In this document: piece by piece, positions 44,053 through 52,671 of the stretch
Numbering within the stretch: position 1 is the first letter of the stretch
Layout of the letters: each line of letters starts with the position of its first letter
NCBI RefSeq assembly: GCF_900115135.1
Contig: NZ_FOVK01000008.1
Location: 37,747-101,746, forward strand
DNA from: Proteiniclasticum ruminis
Lineage (GTDB): Bacteria; Bacillota; Clostridia; Clostridiales; Clostridiaceae
Direction: 5' to 3'
DNA length: 64,000 nucleotides
Made by a program: the position numbers and the translations under genes
The notes under the pieces: model-generated
Databases searched by the model: none
The model's input: the letters and a program-made list of their open reading frames with translations, nothing else
What the model was told of the DNA's origin: nothing

Positions 44053-44932
44053 TGAGATCTATGAAAAAATCAAGGGCAGTGACCGGCAAAGAGTCATCGC
44101 CGTGGCTGCTGCAGAGGATGAGCCAGTACTCCAGGCGGTGACAAAAGCCAAAGAACTGGGGCTTTGCAATGCGGTGCTGGTGGGAGACGAGGAAAAAATT
44201 CTGTCCCTTCTAAGCGAGCTGTCCTTGGAGAACACTTTTAAAATCATCGGAGAAAAGAACCCGGCGAAGGCAGCAAGGATTGCAGCGAATCTCGTGAGAG
44301 AAGGAGAATGCGACATTCTCATGAAAGGCCTGGTGGACACCAAGTCCCTTCTAAGAGCTGTGCTGGACAAAGAGACAGGTCTTGCCACAGGAAACCTCAT
44401 CAGCCATATCGCAGCCTTTGAAGTGCCTGGTTATGACCGGATGCTCTTTGTCACGGATGCAGCCATGAATACGTACCCTGGTCTCAAGGAAAAGGTGGGG
44501 ATTCTCACCAATGCGGTTTCCTTTGTGAAAAGCCTAGGTGTGGAAACGCCTAAAGTGGCAGGAATCTGCGCTGTGGAAGTGGTCAACGAAGCCATGCAGG
44601 CTACGGTGGATGCAGCCATGCTGTCCAAGATGAATGACAGGGGACAGATCAAGGGATGCATCATGGATGGCCCCTTGGCTCTGGATAACGCACTCAGTGT
44701 GGAAGCAGCAGAGCACAAAGGCATCAAGAGCCCTGTGGCCGGTCATGCGGATATTCTTCTCATGCCGAACATCGAGTCCGGAAATGTCCTTTATAAAGCA
44801 CTGACCTACACCACAGAAAGCAAGTCCGGCGGTGTCCTTCTGGGAGCAAAAGCCCCAGTGGTGGTCACCTCCAGAGCAGACTCCTTCGAAAGCAAAGTCA
44901 ACAGCATCGCCATGGCTGTGCTGAACGCCTAA
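44039..44932 (+). CDS. ptb: Phosphate butyryltransferase
   Basis: A 297-residue phosphotransacylase converting butyryl-CoA or isobutyryl/isovaleryl-CoA and phosphate to the acyl phosphate. Typical stretches are ILMKGLVDTKSLLRAVLDKETGL near residue 95, HIAAFEVPGYDRMLFVTDAAMN near 122, and GHADILLMPNIESGNVLYKAL near 238. The start is GTG with GGGAGGAAA upstream inside buk. With flanking kinases it forms the energy-conserving end of fermentation. Confidence 0.95.
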   Translation: MKSFSEIYEKIKGSDRQRVIAVAAAEDEPVLQAVTKAKELGLCNAVLVGDEEKILSLLSELSLENTFKIIGEKNPAKAARIAANLVREGECDILMKGLVDTKSLLRAVLDKETGLATGNLISHIAAFEVPGYDRMLFVTDAAMNTYPGLKEKVGILTNAVSFVKSLGVETPKVAGICAVEVVNEAMQATVDAAMLSKMNDRGQIKGCIMDGPLALDNALSVEAAEHKGIKSPVAGHADILLMPNIESGNVLYKALTYTTESKSGGVLLGAKAPVVVTSRADSFESKVNSIAMAVLNA

Positions 44933-44993
44933 TAGAAAACTTTTTTTTCAGGAAACAGTGTGTAAAATTTAGTTGAATCGTTTGGGGGAAAAC

Positions 44994-46061
44994 ATGAGTA
45001 AATTATTAATCATCAATCCAGGATCCACATCCACAAAAATCGGTATTTTTGACGGAAACACAGAAGTGGCATCCCATACACTGCGTCATGAGGCATCCGT
45101 TATTGGGAGCTTCCACAGTGTCATCGACCAGTATGAGTGGAGAATTGAGGAAATCAAGAAAGTGCTGGCAGATCAAGGGGAAGCTTTGGATTCCTTTGAT
45201 GCCTATGTGGGCAGAGGGGGCCTCTTAAAGCCCATCAAGTCCGGTACCTATAGAGTCAATGAAGCGATGCTGGCGGACCTGAAAAAGAGCATCAAGGGAG
45301 AGCATGCCTCAAACCTTGGCGCCATGATTGCTCAGGGCCTCGCTACAGAATACGGGAAAGAAGCCTTCATCGCAGATCCTGTGGTGGTGGATGAAATGGA
45401 AGATCTGGCAAGAATCTCCGGAAACAGCCAGTTTGAAAAAGTGAGCATTTTCCATGCCCTCAATCAGAAGGCTGTGGCAAAGCGCTATGCCAAGGAAAAT
45501 CATCTGAACTACAATGAGCTGAACCTCATTGTGGTGCATCTGGGTGGAGGCATCAGTGTCGGGGCCCATAAAAATGGAAAGGTTGTGGATGTGAACAACG
45601 CGCTGAATGGAGAAGGACCGTTCTCTCCAGAGAGAAGCGGAACCCTTCCTGCGGCAGACCTTGTGGAAATTTCTTTCTCCGGAAAGTACACCAAGGGAGA
45701 GATCCTCAAGATGATCACAGGAAAAGGCGGCTTTGTTTCCTACTTAGGAACCAACGATGCAAGAGAAGTGGAAAACCGCGCAGAAGCAGGAGATGTGGAA
45801 GCAAAGAAGATCTATGATGCCATGGGGTATCAGGTGGCAAAAGAAGTCGGTTCTCTTGCACCGGTACTTATGGGAAAAGTCGATGCCATCCTTCTTACCG
45901 GAGGAATTGCCTACTCCAAGATGATGGTGAATTTCATCAAAGAAAGGGTAGAATTCATTGCGCCAGTGGTGGTGTATCCTGGAGAAGATGAGCTCTTGGC
46001 GCTGGCGGAAGCGGCCAATCGTGTGCTGAGTGGAGAAGAGGAAGCCATCGTCTACGAATAG
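44994..46061 (+). CDS. buk: Butyrate kinase (second copy)
   Basis: A 355-residue butyrate kinase paralogue with LIINPGSTSTKIGIF, GRGGLLKPIKSGTYRV, HLGGGISVGAHKNGKVVDVNNALNGEGPFSPERSG and GGIAYSKMMV. The ATG at 44994 follows TTTGGGGGAA; an in-frame TTG further up is not needed. It lies 61 bases after ptb, in the same operon, giving the unusual order kinase-transferase-kinase. Confidence 0.95.
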   Translation: MSKLLIINPGSTSTKIGIFDGNTEVASHTLRHEASVIGSFHSVIDQYEWRIEEIKKVLADQGEALDSFDAYVGRGGLLKPIKSGTYRVNEAMLADLKKSIKGEHASNLGAMIAQGLATEYGKEAFIADPVVVDEMEDLARISGNSQFEKVSIFHALNQKAVAKRYAKENHLNYNELNLIVVHLGGGISVGAHKNGKVVDVNNALNGEGPFSPERSGTLPAADLVEISFSGKYTKGEILKMITGKGGFVSYLGTNDAREVENRAEAGDVEAKKIYDAMGYQVAKEVGSLAPVLMGKVDAILLTGGIAYSKMMVNFIKERVEFIAPVVVYPGEDELLALAEAANRVLSGEEEAIVYE

Positions 46062-46145
46062 ACAACAGAATGGGAACTGAATGACATAAAATTATCAAAT
46101 TCATAATATAGAGTGAAAAAATCTTAAAAAAGTTAAAAATCGTGA

Positions 46146-46271
46146 TTTGTAAAGGTATTCAGGGGTCTTTCATAACAGATGGCCATTTCTGTTGTGAAAG
46201 TTCCTCTCACTTTACAAACAATTCATTAATTTTCAATCAGATGAAGAACTTTGCCATGAAATTGAAAATTA
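46146..46271. promoter_or_regulatory. Large hairpins upstream of the vor operon
   Basis: Two structures. The first (46146-46218) has an outer perfect 9-bp stem TTTGTAAAG/CTTTACAAA enclosing a 12-bp stem CTTTCATAACAG/CTGTTGTGAAAG (one G-U). The second (46227-46271) pairs TAATTTTCAAT with ATTGAAAATTA perfectly over 11 bases with a 23-base loop. Neither is followed by a T run. They may act as operators or as an RNA switch for the downstream operon. Confidence 0.5.
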
Positions 46272-46335
46272 GATTCTCAAAGGAATTTGTACTAAAATAG
46301 AACCATGAAAGTATGTATGTATGGAGGTATGGCCT

Positions 46336-46998
46336 TTGGAGAGAATCACGATCATCACCGGACATTTCGGCAGCGGAAAATCCGAAATGTCCATCAATCT
46401 GGCCAAGAAAATGAACCGGGAAGGCCACAAAGTCGCCCTGGTGGATCTCGACATCGTGAATCCGTTCTTCTGTATCCGGGACTTCAAGGAGACCTTGGGG
46501 AAAGAGGGGATTGATGTCATCGCAGCGAATCCTGAGTGGTCCAATGCGGAGCTCATGATGGTGCCTGCGGAAGTCAGTGGTATTTTTGTCAAAAGAGATA
46601 CCAGCTATATCATGGACATCGGGGGAGACGACATGGGTGCCGTGGTTCTAGGACAGTACAACGGGGAGCTTTTAAAGACAGGCTACAATCTGTTTTTTGT
46701 CATCAACACTCAGCGTCCTATGACACCAAACGAAAAAGGGATCAAAGAGTATATCGAAGGGATTGAGAGAAGTTCAAGACTGAAAGTGACCCATCTCATT
46801 TCCAACACCAACCTGTCTTTTGAGACCACAGTGGAAGAGATTCTAAAGGGAGACCAGATTGTGTCTGAGCTTTCCAAAGAACTGGGGATTCCCCATCTGT
46901 ACACCGTGGCCAGAGAAGATCTGGCTGGAGAACTGGAAGGAAAACTGAATGGGGAGCTTCTTCCCATTGAAATCTTTATGAAAACGCCATGGAGTTAA
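46336..46998 (+). CDS. P-loop ATPase (ParA/CobB-like) leading the vor operon
   Basis: A 220-residue P-loop protein with ITGHFGSGKSEMSINLAKKM (Walker A near the N-terminus), ALVDLDIVNPFFCIRD, MDIGGDDMGAVVLGQY and FVINTQRPMTPNE. This is a CobQ/ParA-type nucleotide-binding protein often found in front of 2-oxoacid:ferredoxin oxidoreductase genes in clostridia; its function is unproven. The start is probably TTG at 46336, since GGAGG lies 8 bases before it and the family opens just before the P-loop; ATG 46321 contains that site in its own coding sequence. The ferredoxin gene follows after 19 bases. Confidence 0.85.
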   Translation: MERITIITGHFGSGKSEMSINLAKKMNREGHKVALVDLDIVNPFFCIRDFKETLGKEGIDVIAANPEWSNAELMMVPAEVSGIFVKRDTSYIMDIGGDDMGAVVLGQYNGELLKTGYNLFFVINTQRPMTPNEKGIKEYIEGIERSSRLKVTHLISNTNLSFETTVEEILKGDQIVSELSKELGIPHLYTVAREDLAGELEGKLNGELLPIEIFMKTPWS

Positions 46999-47017
46999 AA
47001 TAAAAGGGGGATATGGT

Positions 47018-47227
47018 ATGCCAAAAGTTGTGTTTAGGGAAGAACGATGCAAAAGCTGCGGACAGTGTGTCATTGCCTGTCCTGTGAACATCATCGGTTT
47101 CACAGACAGAATCAATGAAAAAGGGTACAGACCAGCAGGGATTCCTGCGGAGCTCATGGAGAAGTGCATCGGATGTACTTCCTGTGGAAGAATGTGTCCG
47201 GACTTAGTCATCACAGTGTATAAATAG
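47018..47227 (+). CDS. 2-oxoacid:ferredoxin oxidoreductase delta (ferredoxin) subunit
   Basis: A 69-residue 2[4Fe-4S] ferredoxin-type subunit with two full motifs: Cys11, 14, 17, 21 (CKSCGQCVIACP) and Cys50, 53, 56, 60 (CIGCTSCGRMCP). It carries electrons from the thiamine site to external ferredoxin. It is first of the four oxidoreductase genes in the order delta, alpha, beta, gamma. GGGGG lies 7 bases before the ATG. Confidence 0.94.
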   Translation: MPKVVFREERCKSCGQCVIACPVNIIGFTDRINEKGYRPAGIPAELMEKCIGCTSCGRMCPDLVITVYK

Positions 47228-47238
47228 GGGGTTTAGGT

Positions 47239-48309
47239 ATGAGCGAAAAGGTACTCATGAAGGGAAATGAAGCCATTGGAGAAGCGGCCATCAGAGCCAA
47301 CTGCAAATGCTTCTTCGGATATCCGATCACACCGCAGACAGAAGTGGCTGCGTATATGGCAAAGAAGATGCCAACCATCGGCAGAGTGTTCCTGCAGGCG
47401 GAAAGTGAAATTGCAGCGGTCAATATGGTTTATGGAGCAGCTGGTACAGGCGTAAGATGCATGACCAGTTCCTCTTCACCAGGAATCAGCCTGAAGGCGG
47501 AAGGAATCTCCTACCTAGCAGGAGCTGAGCTTCCTTGCGTCATCATCAACATCGTGCGTGGAGGCCCAGGACTTGGCGGTATTCAGCCTGCGCAGTCTGA
47601 CTACTTCCAGGCCACAAAGGGTGGAGCGCATGGTGACTTCCACATGCCCGTTTATGCCCCATCCTCCATTCAGGAAATGGTGGATCTCATTCAGGAAGCC
47701 TTTGATGTGGCAGATGAATACAGAACACCTTGCATGATCATGGGAGACGGTATGCTGGGCCAGATGATGGAACCAGTAGAGTTCAAGGAAAACCTCAAAA
47801 AGAGAGATCTTCCTGAAAAGACCTGGGCAGCCAATGGAAGAATGGGCAGAGCCCATCACAATGTGATCAACTCTCTGTTCCTGAAGACAGAAGCCCTGGA
47901 AGAGCACAACAACCATCTGGGCAGAAAGTATGCAGCCATCAAGGAAAAAGAAGTCAAGTATGAACTGATGAATACAGAGGATGCAGACCTCATTCTGGTT
48001 GCCTATGGCACCACAGCTAGAATCTGTAAGAACGTCATTAAGCTCGCCAAAGAAAAGGGCGTAAAGCTTGGACTTGTCAGACCTATTACCCTGTGGCCAT
48101 ATCCACAGGAAGCCTTTGATCTCACCATCGGAAACACCAAGCATGGCTACCTCACCGTAGAAATGAGCATGGGCCAGATGGTGGAAGATGTAAGACTCTC
48201 TGTTGAAGGAAGAAAGCCAGTTCATTTCTATGGACGTTCCGGCGGTATGATTCCTACTCCAGATGAGATTCTTGTGAAGGCACTCGAAATCGTAGGGGGG
48301 AACAAGTAA
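47239..48309 (+). CDS. vorB: 2-oxoacid:ferredoxin oxidoreductase alpha subunit (VorB-like)
   Basis: A 356-residue alpha subunit, VorB-type (3-methyl-2-oxobutanoate dehydrogenase). Features are the opening KGNEAIGEAAIRANCKCFFGYPITPQTE, MTSSSSPGISLKAEGISYLAGAELP, and GGPGLGGIQPAQSDYFQ, typical of the VOR/KOR alpha chain. It provides the CoA and 2-oxoacid binding side. In this genome context, next to buk/ptb, branched-chain oxoacids from valine, leucine and isoleucine are likely substrates; 2-oxoglutarate cannot be excluded. The stop overlaps the beta start by one base. Confidence 0.95.
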   Translation: MSEKVLMKGNEAIGEAAIRANCKCFFGYPITPQTEVAAYMAKKMPTIGRVFLQAESEIAAVNMVYGAAGTGVRCMTSSSSPGISLKAEGISYLAGAELPCVIINIVRGGPGLGGIQPAQSDYFQATKGGAHGDFHMPVYAPSSIQEMVDLIQEAFDVADEYRTPCMIMGDGMLGQMMEPVEFKENLKKRDLPEKTWAANGRMGRAHHNVINSLFLKTEALEEHNNHLGRKYAAIKEKEVKYELMNTEDADLILVAYGTTARICKNVIKLAKEKGVKLGLVRPITLWPYPQEAFDLTIGNTKHGYLTVEMSMGQMVEDVRLSVEGRKPVHFYGRSGGMIPTPDEILVKALEIVGGNK

Positions 48310-49079
48310 TGGAAGTGAAAGACAGACCAATTCTATTTAAACCAACTACAGGACTTTTGGATGTACCTACACACTACTGTCCTGGTTGTACACATGGCGT
48401 AATCCATAGACTCATTGGTGAGGTTATGGAAGAGCTGGATATCATCGACAAGACCATTGGGGTGGCTCCTGTTGGATGTTCCGTTCTAGCTTATGACTAT
48501 TTTGCTTGTGATATGTTTGAAGCCGCTCATGGTAGAGCTCCAGCCGTTGCTACGGGTATCAAGAGAGCCAATCCAGACAAGATCGTCTTCACCTATCAGG
48601 GAGACGGGGACATCGCTGCCATCGGTACTGCAGAAGCAGTCCATGCAGCAGCAAGAGGCGAAAAGATTGTGACCATCTTCGTCAACAACTGTATTTATGG
48701 AATGACAGGCGGACAGATGGCTCCTACGACTCTTCCAGGACAAAAGACCGAAACTTCTCCATATGGAAGAGATGTTGCAACCGCAGGATTCCCCATCAGA
48801 TTCTCTGAAATGCTGGCTCAGCTGGATGGCGCATATTACATCGAAAGAGTATCTGTAGATAAGGTTGCAGGCGTTGCCAAGACCAAGAAAGCCATCAAGA
48901 AGGCGTTCCAGAATGCCATCGACGGTAAGGGCTTCAATATGGTGGAAGTGCTTTCCATCTGTCCTACCAACTGGGGTCTTAACACAGAAGAGTCTCTGAA
49001 CTGGCTGAGAGAAAGCATGATTCCTTACTACCCACTGGGCGTAAAGAAGGATCTTGACAAGAAGGAGGAAGCGAAATAA
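48309..49079 (+). CDS. 2-oxoacid:ferredoxin oxidoreductase beta subunit (TPP-binding)
   Basis: A 256-residue thiamine diphosphate-binding subunit. The TPP motif is GDGDIAAIGTAEAVHAAARGEKIVTIFVNN (Gly-Asp-Gly to Asn-Asn, about residues 98-128), followed by YGMTGGQMAPTT, and the N-terminal HYCPGCTHG carries a conserved Cys-x-x-Cys. It makes the decarboxylated, enzyme-bound acyl group. Coupled to the alpha and gamma genes by one-base overlaps on each side. Confidence 0.95.
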   Translation: MEVKDRPILFKPTTGLLDVPTHYCPGCTHGVIHRLIGEVMEELDIIDKTIGVAPVGCSVLAYDYFACDMFEAAHGRAPAVATGIKRANPDKIVFTYQGDGDIAAIGTAEAVHAAARGEKIVTIFVNNCIYGMTGGQMAPTTLPGQKTETSPYGRDVATAGFPIRFSEMLAQLDGAYYIERVSVDKVAGVAKTKKAIKKAFQNAIDGKGFNMVEVLSICPTNWGLNTEESLNWLRESMIPYYPLGVKKDLDKKEEAK

Positions 49080-49612
49080 TGACACAGGAAATTATTTTTG
49101 CAGGCTTCGGTGGACAGGGTATTCTGTCCATGGGGAAGTTCCTGGCTTTCGGTGGAATGGATAAGGGAATGAATGTTTCCTGGTGTCCAAGCTATGGTCC
49201 TGAAATGCGTGGAGGAACCGCGAACTGCTCCGTAATCCTTTCTGATGAGGAAATTGGTGCACCGATTATTTCTGCACCTGACACCATCGTTGTGATGAAC
49301 AGACCTTCCCTGGATAAGTTTGAAAAAACAGTAAAGCCAGGCGGATTGATCATTCTGGACAGCAATCTTGTTACGAGAGAAGTGGACAGAGATGATGTCA
49401 CCGTCATCAGAATCCCAAGCCAGACAGAAGCAGAAGCCATTGGTTCTGCGAAGATCGCCAATATGATTCTTCTGGGTGCTTTGGTAGAGAAGACCGGAAT
49501 CATCTCCAAGGATGAGCTTCTGGAATCTCTAAAAGGCCATGGAAAAGAAACCTTCTTTGAGATGAATAAGAATGCCATTGAAAAGGGCATTGAATACGCC
49601 AAGAAGGCTTAA
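49079..49612 (+). CDS. 2-oxoacid:ferredoxin oxidoreductase gamma subunit
   Basis: A 177-residue gamma subunit with IIFAGFGGQGILSMGKFLA at the start, SYGPEMRGGTANCSVILSDEEIGAPI and the IPSQTEAEAIGSAKIANMILLGAL stretch. This is a complete gamma domain. It completes the four-gene complex and ends the operon at a strong terminator. Confidence 0.95.
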   Translation: MTQEIIFAGFGGQGILSMGKFLAFGGMDKGMNVSWCPSYGPEMRGGTANCSVILSDEEIGAPIISAPDTIVVMNRPSLDKFEKTVKPGGLIILDSNLVTREVDRDDVTVIRIPSQTEAEAIGSAKIANMILLGALVEKTGIISKDELLESLKGHGKETFFEMNKNAIEKGIEYAKKA

Positions 49613-49632
49613 GAATACGTAATAAATAGAAG

Positions 49633-49680
49633 GACCTCTCTGATTGTGTGTATACACATTCAGAGAGGTCTCTTTTGCTT
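49633..49680 (+). terminator. Terminator of the vor operon
   Basis: Long stem GACCTCTCTGA/TCAGAGAGGTC with an inner TGTGT/ACACA pairing, then TCTTTTGCTTTTTT. Confidence 0.92.
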
Positions 49681-49767
49681 TTTTGTGGCTTTGTTTTTTG
49701 GGAATGTTGAAACTCAGATATTGTAACGGGATTCCCTCATTCTTCAGCTATATAGAAGTTGTTTTGC

Positions 49768-50553
49768 TTAAAATTGTTCTTCTGCTTTACTTATATGTAC
49801 TCTGATCTCTTCTTCATGCTTTTGGCAATAAGCATAACTGTCCTGCATAAACTTTCTGATGTTCCCGCATTGATAATATTCTTCAATGACATCAAGTGCC
49901 ATTTTATCACCCAATCTCATATCTTGAAAATAATCATAGACGCATCCGCCGTTTTCCCTGGGAAAATATGGGTTAATAGAACTGAGTCTTTCATCACGCA
50001 TAATACATTCTACGACCATCTCACTCAAAATCCACTTTAATGTTGGCCGCTCATATTCGTCATAGTTATCATGGAAAATTTGATTCCAAACATGAAACCA
50101 TAGAAAATGAATCATCTCATGTAATGAAATACCAAGTGCACCGCGCTCACTATTCAGATAGAAAACTTGAAAATACTGATCCTTCAGGAATCTTGGAGAC
50201 ACAGGATTTAGACTTATCTCAGCTCTTAAATCATTAAACAGCTGATGTGTATCTACTTGAAATGCATCAGACAGCGCTTCTTCAATTTGTGGTCTATATC
50301 TTCTCCAATGCCTGTTATATTTTACGACTTTTTCATTAATCAGAGATTCTTGCTCCTGATATATTTCCTTCATTTCGTTCAAAATATATTGTTTTTTGGC
50401 GTTATAATCAAGAGTCTGAAATACATCTTGATTTAGTTTTGGAAAAAAATGAAATAGTGAGTCTGACCAATAGGGAGATTCTCCCTCGGTTTGAAACATC
50501 ATAATGCTCTCTATCATTTTTTCAAATCCTGGATTAACAAATGTTATTTTCAT
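49768..50553 (-). CDS. Putative HExxH zinc metalloprotein of unknown function
   Basis: A 261-residue soluble protein with H-E-M-I-H at residues 145-149, consistent with a zincin motif, and a glutamate in LKWILSEMVVE (Glu178) about 30 residues later that could be the third ligand. The middle is rich in aromatic residues, and no signal peptide is seen. AGGAGG precedes the ATG. It is the last gene of a minus-strand pair with a small membrane protein 14 bases upstream. The region has A+T-rich codon use. The family is not recognised; peptidase activity is inferred only from the motif. Confidence 0.72.
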   Translation of the reverse strand: MKITFVNPGFEKMIESIMMFQTEGESPYWSDSLFHFFPKLNQDVFQTLDYNAKKQYILNEMKEIYQEQESLINEKVVKYNRHWRRYRPQIEEALSDAFQVDTHQLFNDLRAEISLNPVSPRFLKDQYFQVFYLNSERGALGISLHEMIHFLWFHVWNQIFHDNYDEYERPTLKWILSEMVVECIMRDERLSSINPYFPRENGGCVYDYFQDMRLGDKMALDVIEEYYQCGNIRKFMQDSYAYCQKHEEEIRVHISKAEEQF

Positions 50554-50567
50554 ATATCATCCTCCTG

Positions 50568-50789
50568 TCATCGCTTTCTGATCTCATCGAGAATGGTAAA
50601 GGTGCAGTAAAAGATGACAACGAGTACGATTAAAAATAGAACGAAGTAAAGTCCTTCCGGGGTAATCGGTATGATCGAAAGGGGGATTGCAGCAGCGAAG
50701 AGTGTTCCCAGTGTATAGAGAACAGATTTCCAGAATCTCCAGATTGATTTGTTTCCTTCTTTCAGCATTTCTCTTTCTTCAGAATTCAT
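50568..50789 (-). CDS. Small two-helix membrane protein
   Basis: A 73-residue protein: charged N-terminus of about 18 residues, two transmembrane helices (about 20-41 and 46-66), and a positive C-terminus. GGAGG lies before the ATG. Coupled by position with the HExxH protein gene downstream; it might anchor or export it, but this is only inference. Confidence 0.6.
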   Translation of the reverse strand: MNSEEREMLKEGNKSIWRFWKSVLYTLGTLFAAAIPLSIIPITPEGLYFVLFLIVLVVIFYCTFTILDEIRKR

Positions 50790-51065
50790 CGTAAACCTCC
50801 ATATACATTGTCGTTATTGGAAATAAAATACTTGCTTGTAACGAACTAAGAGGTCGACATTTGGAAGTTCATTGAGAAAGAGGAAGGCGGAGACAAATAG
50901 GGTGAGCGTGCTCAGCATATCTTATGGAGCCTTCATTTTCTGTTGCTTTTCTCATCAATGAATCATTGTGTCATTTCGACCACCAGAACATAGACTTTTC
51001 TATTTAGGCAATGGATTCTATTGCTTCATTTTGTGAGGAAGCATGTAGTAGAAGTTGCCTTTTTT

Positions 51066-51257
51066 TTAGTTCTTAGGTAAGAAAGGGGTCCAGTCTACTG
51101 TTCTCAGTTCCATTTGGAACAGATAAGTGAAGAGTGCAAGGAGAAGTGCAGACAGTGCAAAGTAAGCTGTTTTTTTAGCAATAGTCTTTTGTCTCCAGGC
51201 GAAACTCATTCCTGTGGTACTGGCCATTGCTAATATGAAGTAAAGTACAAGTAACAT
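51066..51257 (-). CDS. Small hydrophobic protein
   Basis: A 63-residue protein with two likely transmembrane helices (about 2-20 and 28-47) joined by a positive loop RQKTIAKK. GAGGA lies upstream of the ATG. One of a row of small minus-strand membrane protein genes; family not recognised. Confidence 0.5.
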   Translation of the reverse strand: MLLVLYFILAMASTTGMSFAWRQKTIAKKTAYFALSALLLALFTYLFQMELRTVDWTPFLPKN

Positions 51258-51339
51258 GATAAATCCTCGCTTTCAAAAATAAATAGGAGTATGGATAGTA
51301 CTGCAGGTTCATGTGTTGTTTTGCTTTTATGAAGCGGAC

Positions 51340-51783
51340 TTATGACGTGGGGTGTTCCACTTGTTCTACGCTACCATCCGACTGAACAAGCTCTTCTTTT
51401 TGTCTTTCTTTCTTGATGATCTGTTCAAACCATAGAATATAAAGAAATATAAAAAGTAGAATGGACAGCAAGGCAATACGAAGGAAAAGTGTCACTTCAA
51501 AGACCTGGGTCAACCCCAAGGCGATGAAAAGGGAAAAAAAAGGAACATAAGGGGCAAAGGGGGCAAACTTTCCAAATGCCTTCCGATGCAGCGTTTTCTT
51601 TAGATCAGCCTCTTTGTTGCCTTCATCATAGGCTTCCTGATCAAAGGACAGATGAAGACCTTTTAGGAATAGATATCCAGAGAATGCTACACCGAACCAG
51701 TCTTTCTTCATGATGAAGAAAAGTAAGTAACCACCTCCAACAAATATTGTAACTAAAAATAGAGTCTTACTTGTGACTTTCAA
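51340..51783 (-). CDS. Small membrane protein, TTG start
   Basis: A 147-residue protein with helices near 8-25, 27-45, 80-98 and 100-118 and a charged C-terminal tail of about 25 residues. The start is TTG, supported by GAGGAGGCGG 7 bases upstream on the minus strand. The DQEAYDEGNKEADLKK loop is strongly charged. No family recognised. Confidence 0.6.
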   Translation of the reverse strand: MKVTSKTLFLVTIFVGGGYLLFFIMKKDWFGVAFSGYLFLKGLHLSFDQEAYDEGNKEADLKKTLHRKAFGKFAPFAPYVPFFSLFIALGLTQVFEVTLFLRIALLSILLFIFLYILWFEQIIKKERQKEELVQSDGSVEQVEHPTS

Positions 51784-51896
51784 AATACCGCCTCCTCTAA
51801 GTAAAAGTGTGAATATGGAGTAGGGATTATGGGTATCCTATTATTCCGATATAGGGATCAAAAGAGAGTTTAAAGGATTCCAGGTAATGTTTTTTG

Positions 51897-52313
51897 TCAA
51901 TCTCTATGAATAAACGTAGGGTTTGGATTTTCGCCAAACCGCTGCTTCCAGTACTGCCGGTTTCCTGTGAAAAGTAAAGTATTGAAGAGCTGAATCTGGT
52001 AAGAGGGGAAGAGCAGTCCAGCGGTAAAAATCAAGATTGCGATGATCATATTAAAGAAGGCATAACTTGTGACGCCTTTCAGCATGGTCTCATACACACC
52101 ATCCCCTTTGTAGAGGTCTTCGATGTAGTCGTTGATCCTTTCATGGTTTCCTTTTTTCACTTGTATATATCGCCATACAAAGGCAATGAGGAGGACCAGC
52201 CATACGAACTGAGCGAAGAGAACAATGTAGAGATTTGACTTTGGCATGGCTTTGTATGTCTCCAGATAAAGATCCAGGGGGCTTGGTTTGATATAGGCAT
52301 TTCCAGTAGTCAA
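51897..52313 (-). CDS. Small membrane protein, TTG start
   Basis: A 138-residue protein with two transmembrane helices (about 28-48 and 85-107), and loops with charge and aromatic residues (NDYIEDLYKGDGVYE). It starts at TTG with GAGGTGA upstream; a nearby ATG in another frame is closed at once. No family recognised. It shares orientation and style with the previous small membrane genes. Confidence 0.58.
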   Translation of the reverse strand: MTTGNAYIKPSPLDLYLETYKAMPKSNLYIVLFAQFVWLVLLIAFVWRYIQVKKGNHERINDYIEDLYKGDGVYETMLKGVTSYAFFNMIIAILIFTAGLLFPSYQIQLFNTLLFTGNRQYWKQRFGENPNPTFIHRD

Positions 52314-52671
52314 AGCATCACCTCAAAAATATCTGTTAACTATATCATAACAAAAAAAAAGTAATCTTTCTATGAAAATATCCATAATTCACATAGTATG
52401 ATTCAGTTTTTTCTGATGAAAAGGAAATGACAGCATAGGGTTATTACGCTGTATTAAAGGAAATAAAACAAACCTTCCAATGTCATCAGGGTTGTTACGT
52501 TGATAAAGTGAAAAATCGGCGGGGTTTTTATCTAAAAATGGTAATACTATCTGATTTTGGAGTGTAATTTGGATTGAAATTCATAATATATCGTAGTTTT
52601 CAGGTTTGTTTTGTCCTAGGGGTTTACAACGTAACAATGTTATGTTACATTATATTCAAGAGGTGAGAGAT
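52314..52671. other. Divergent intergenic region before yhbD
   Basis: A+T-rich divergent region. No gene supported. It contains a repeated GTTACG/CGTAAC motif: TTACGCT at 52443, GTTACGTTG at 52495 and the palindrome at 52631-52648. These may be sites for the regulator encoded next. Confidence 0.55.
52631..52648. promoter_or_regulatory. Inverted repeat before yhbD
   Basis: GTAACA-N6-TGTTAC, 24 bases upstream of the yhbD-like start. Spacing and symmetry fit a dimeric MerR-like or similar regulator. Confidence 0.5.

Noticed and set aside
46227..46271. CodY box before the vor operon
   Set aside because: The AATTTTC and GAAAATT halves are about 30 bases apart rather than adjacent, so they do not form a CodY site.
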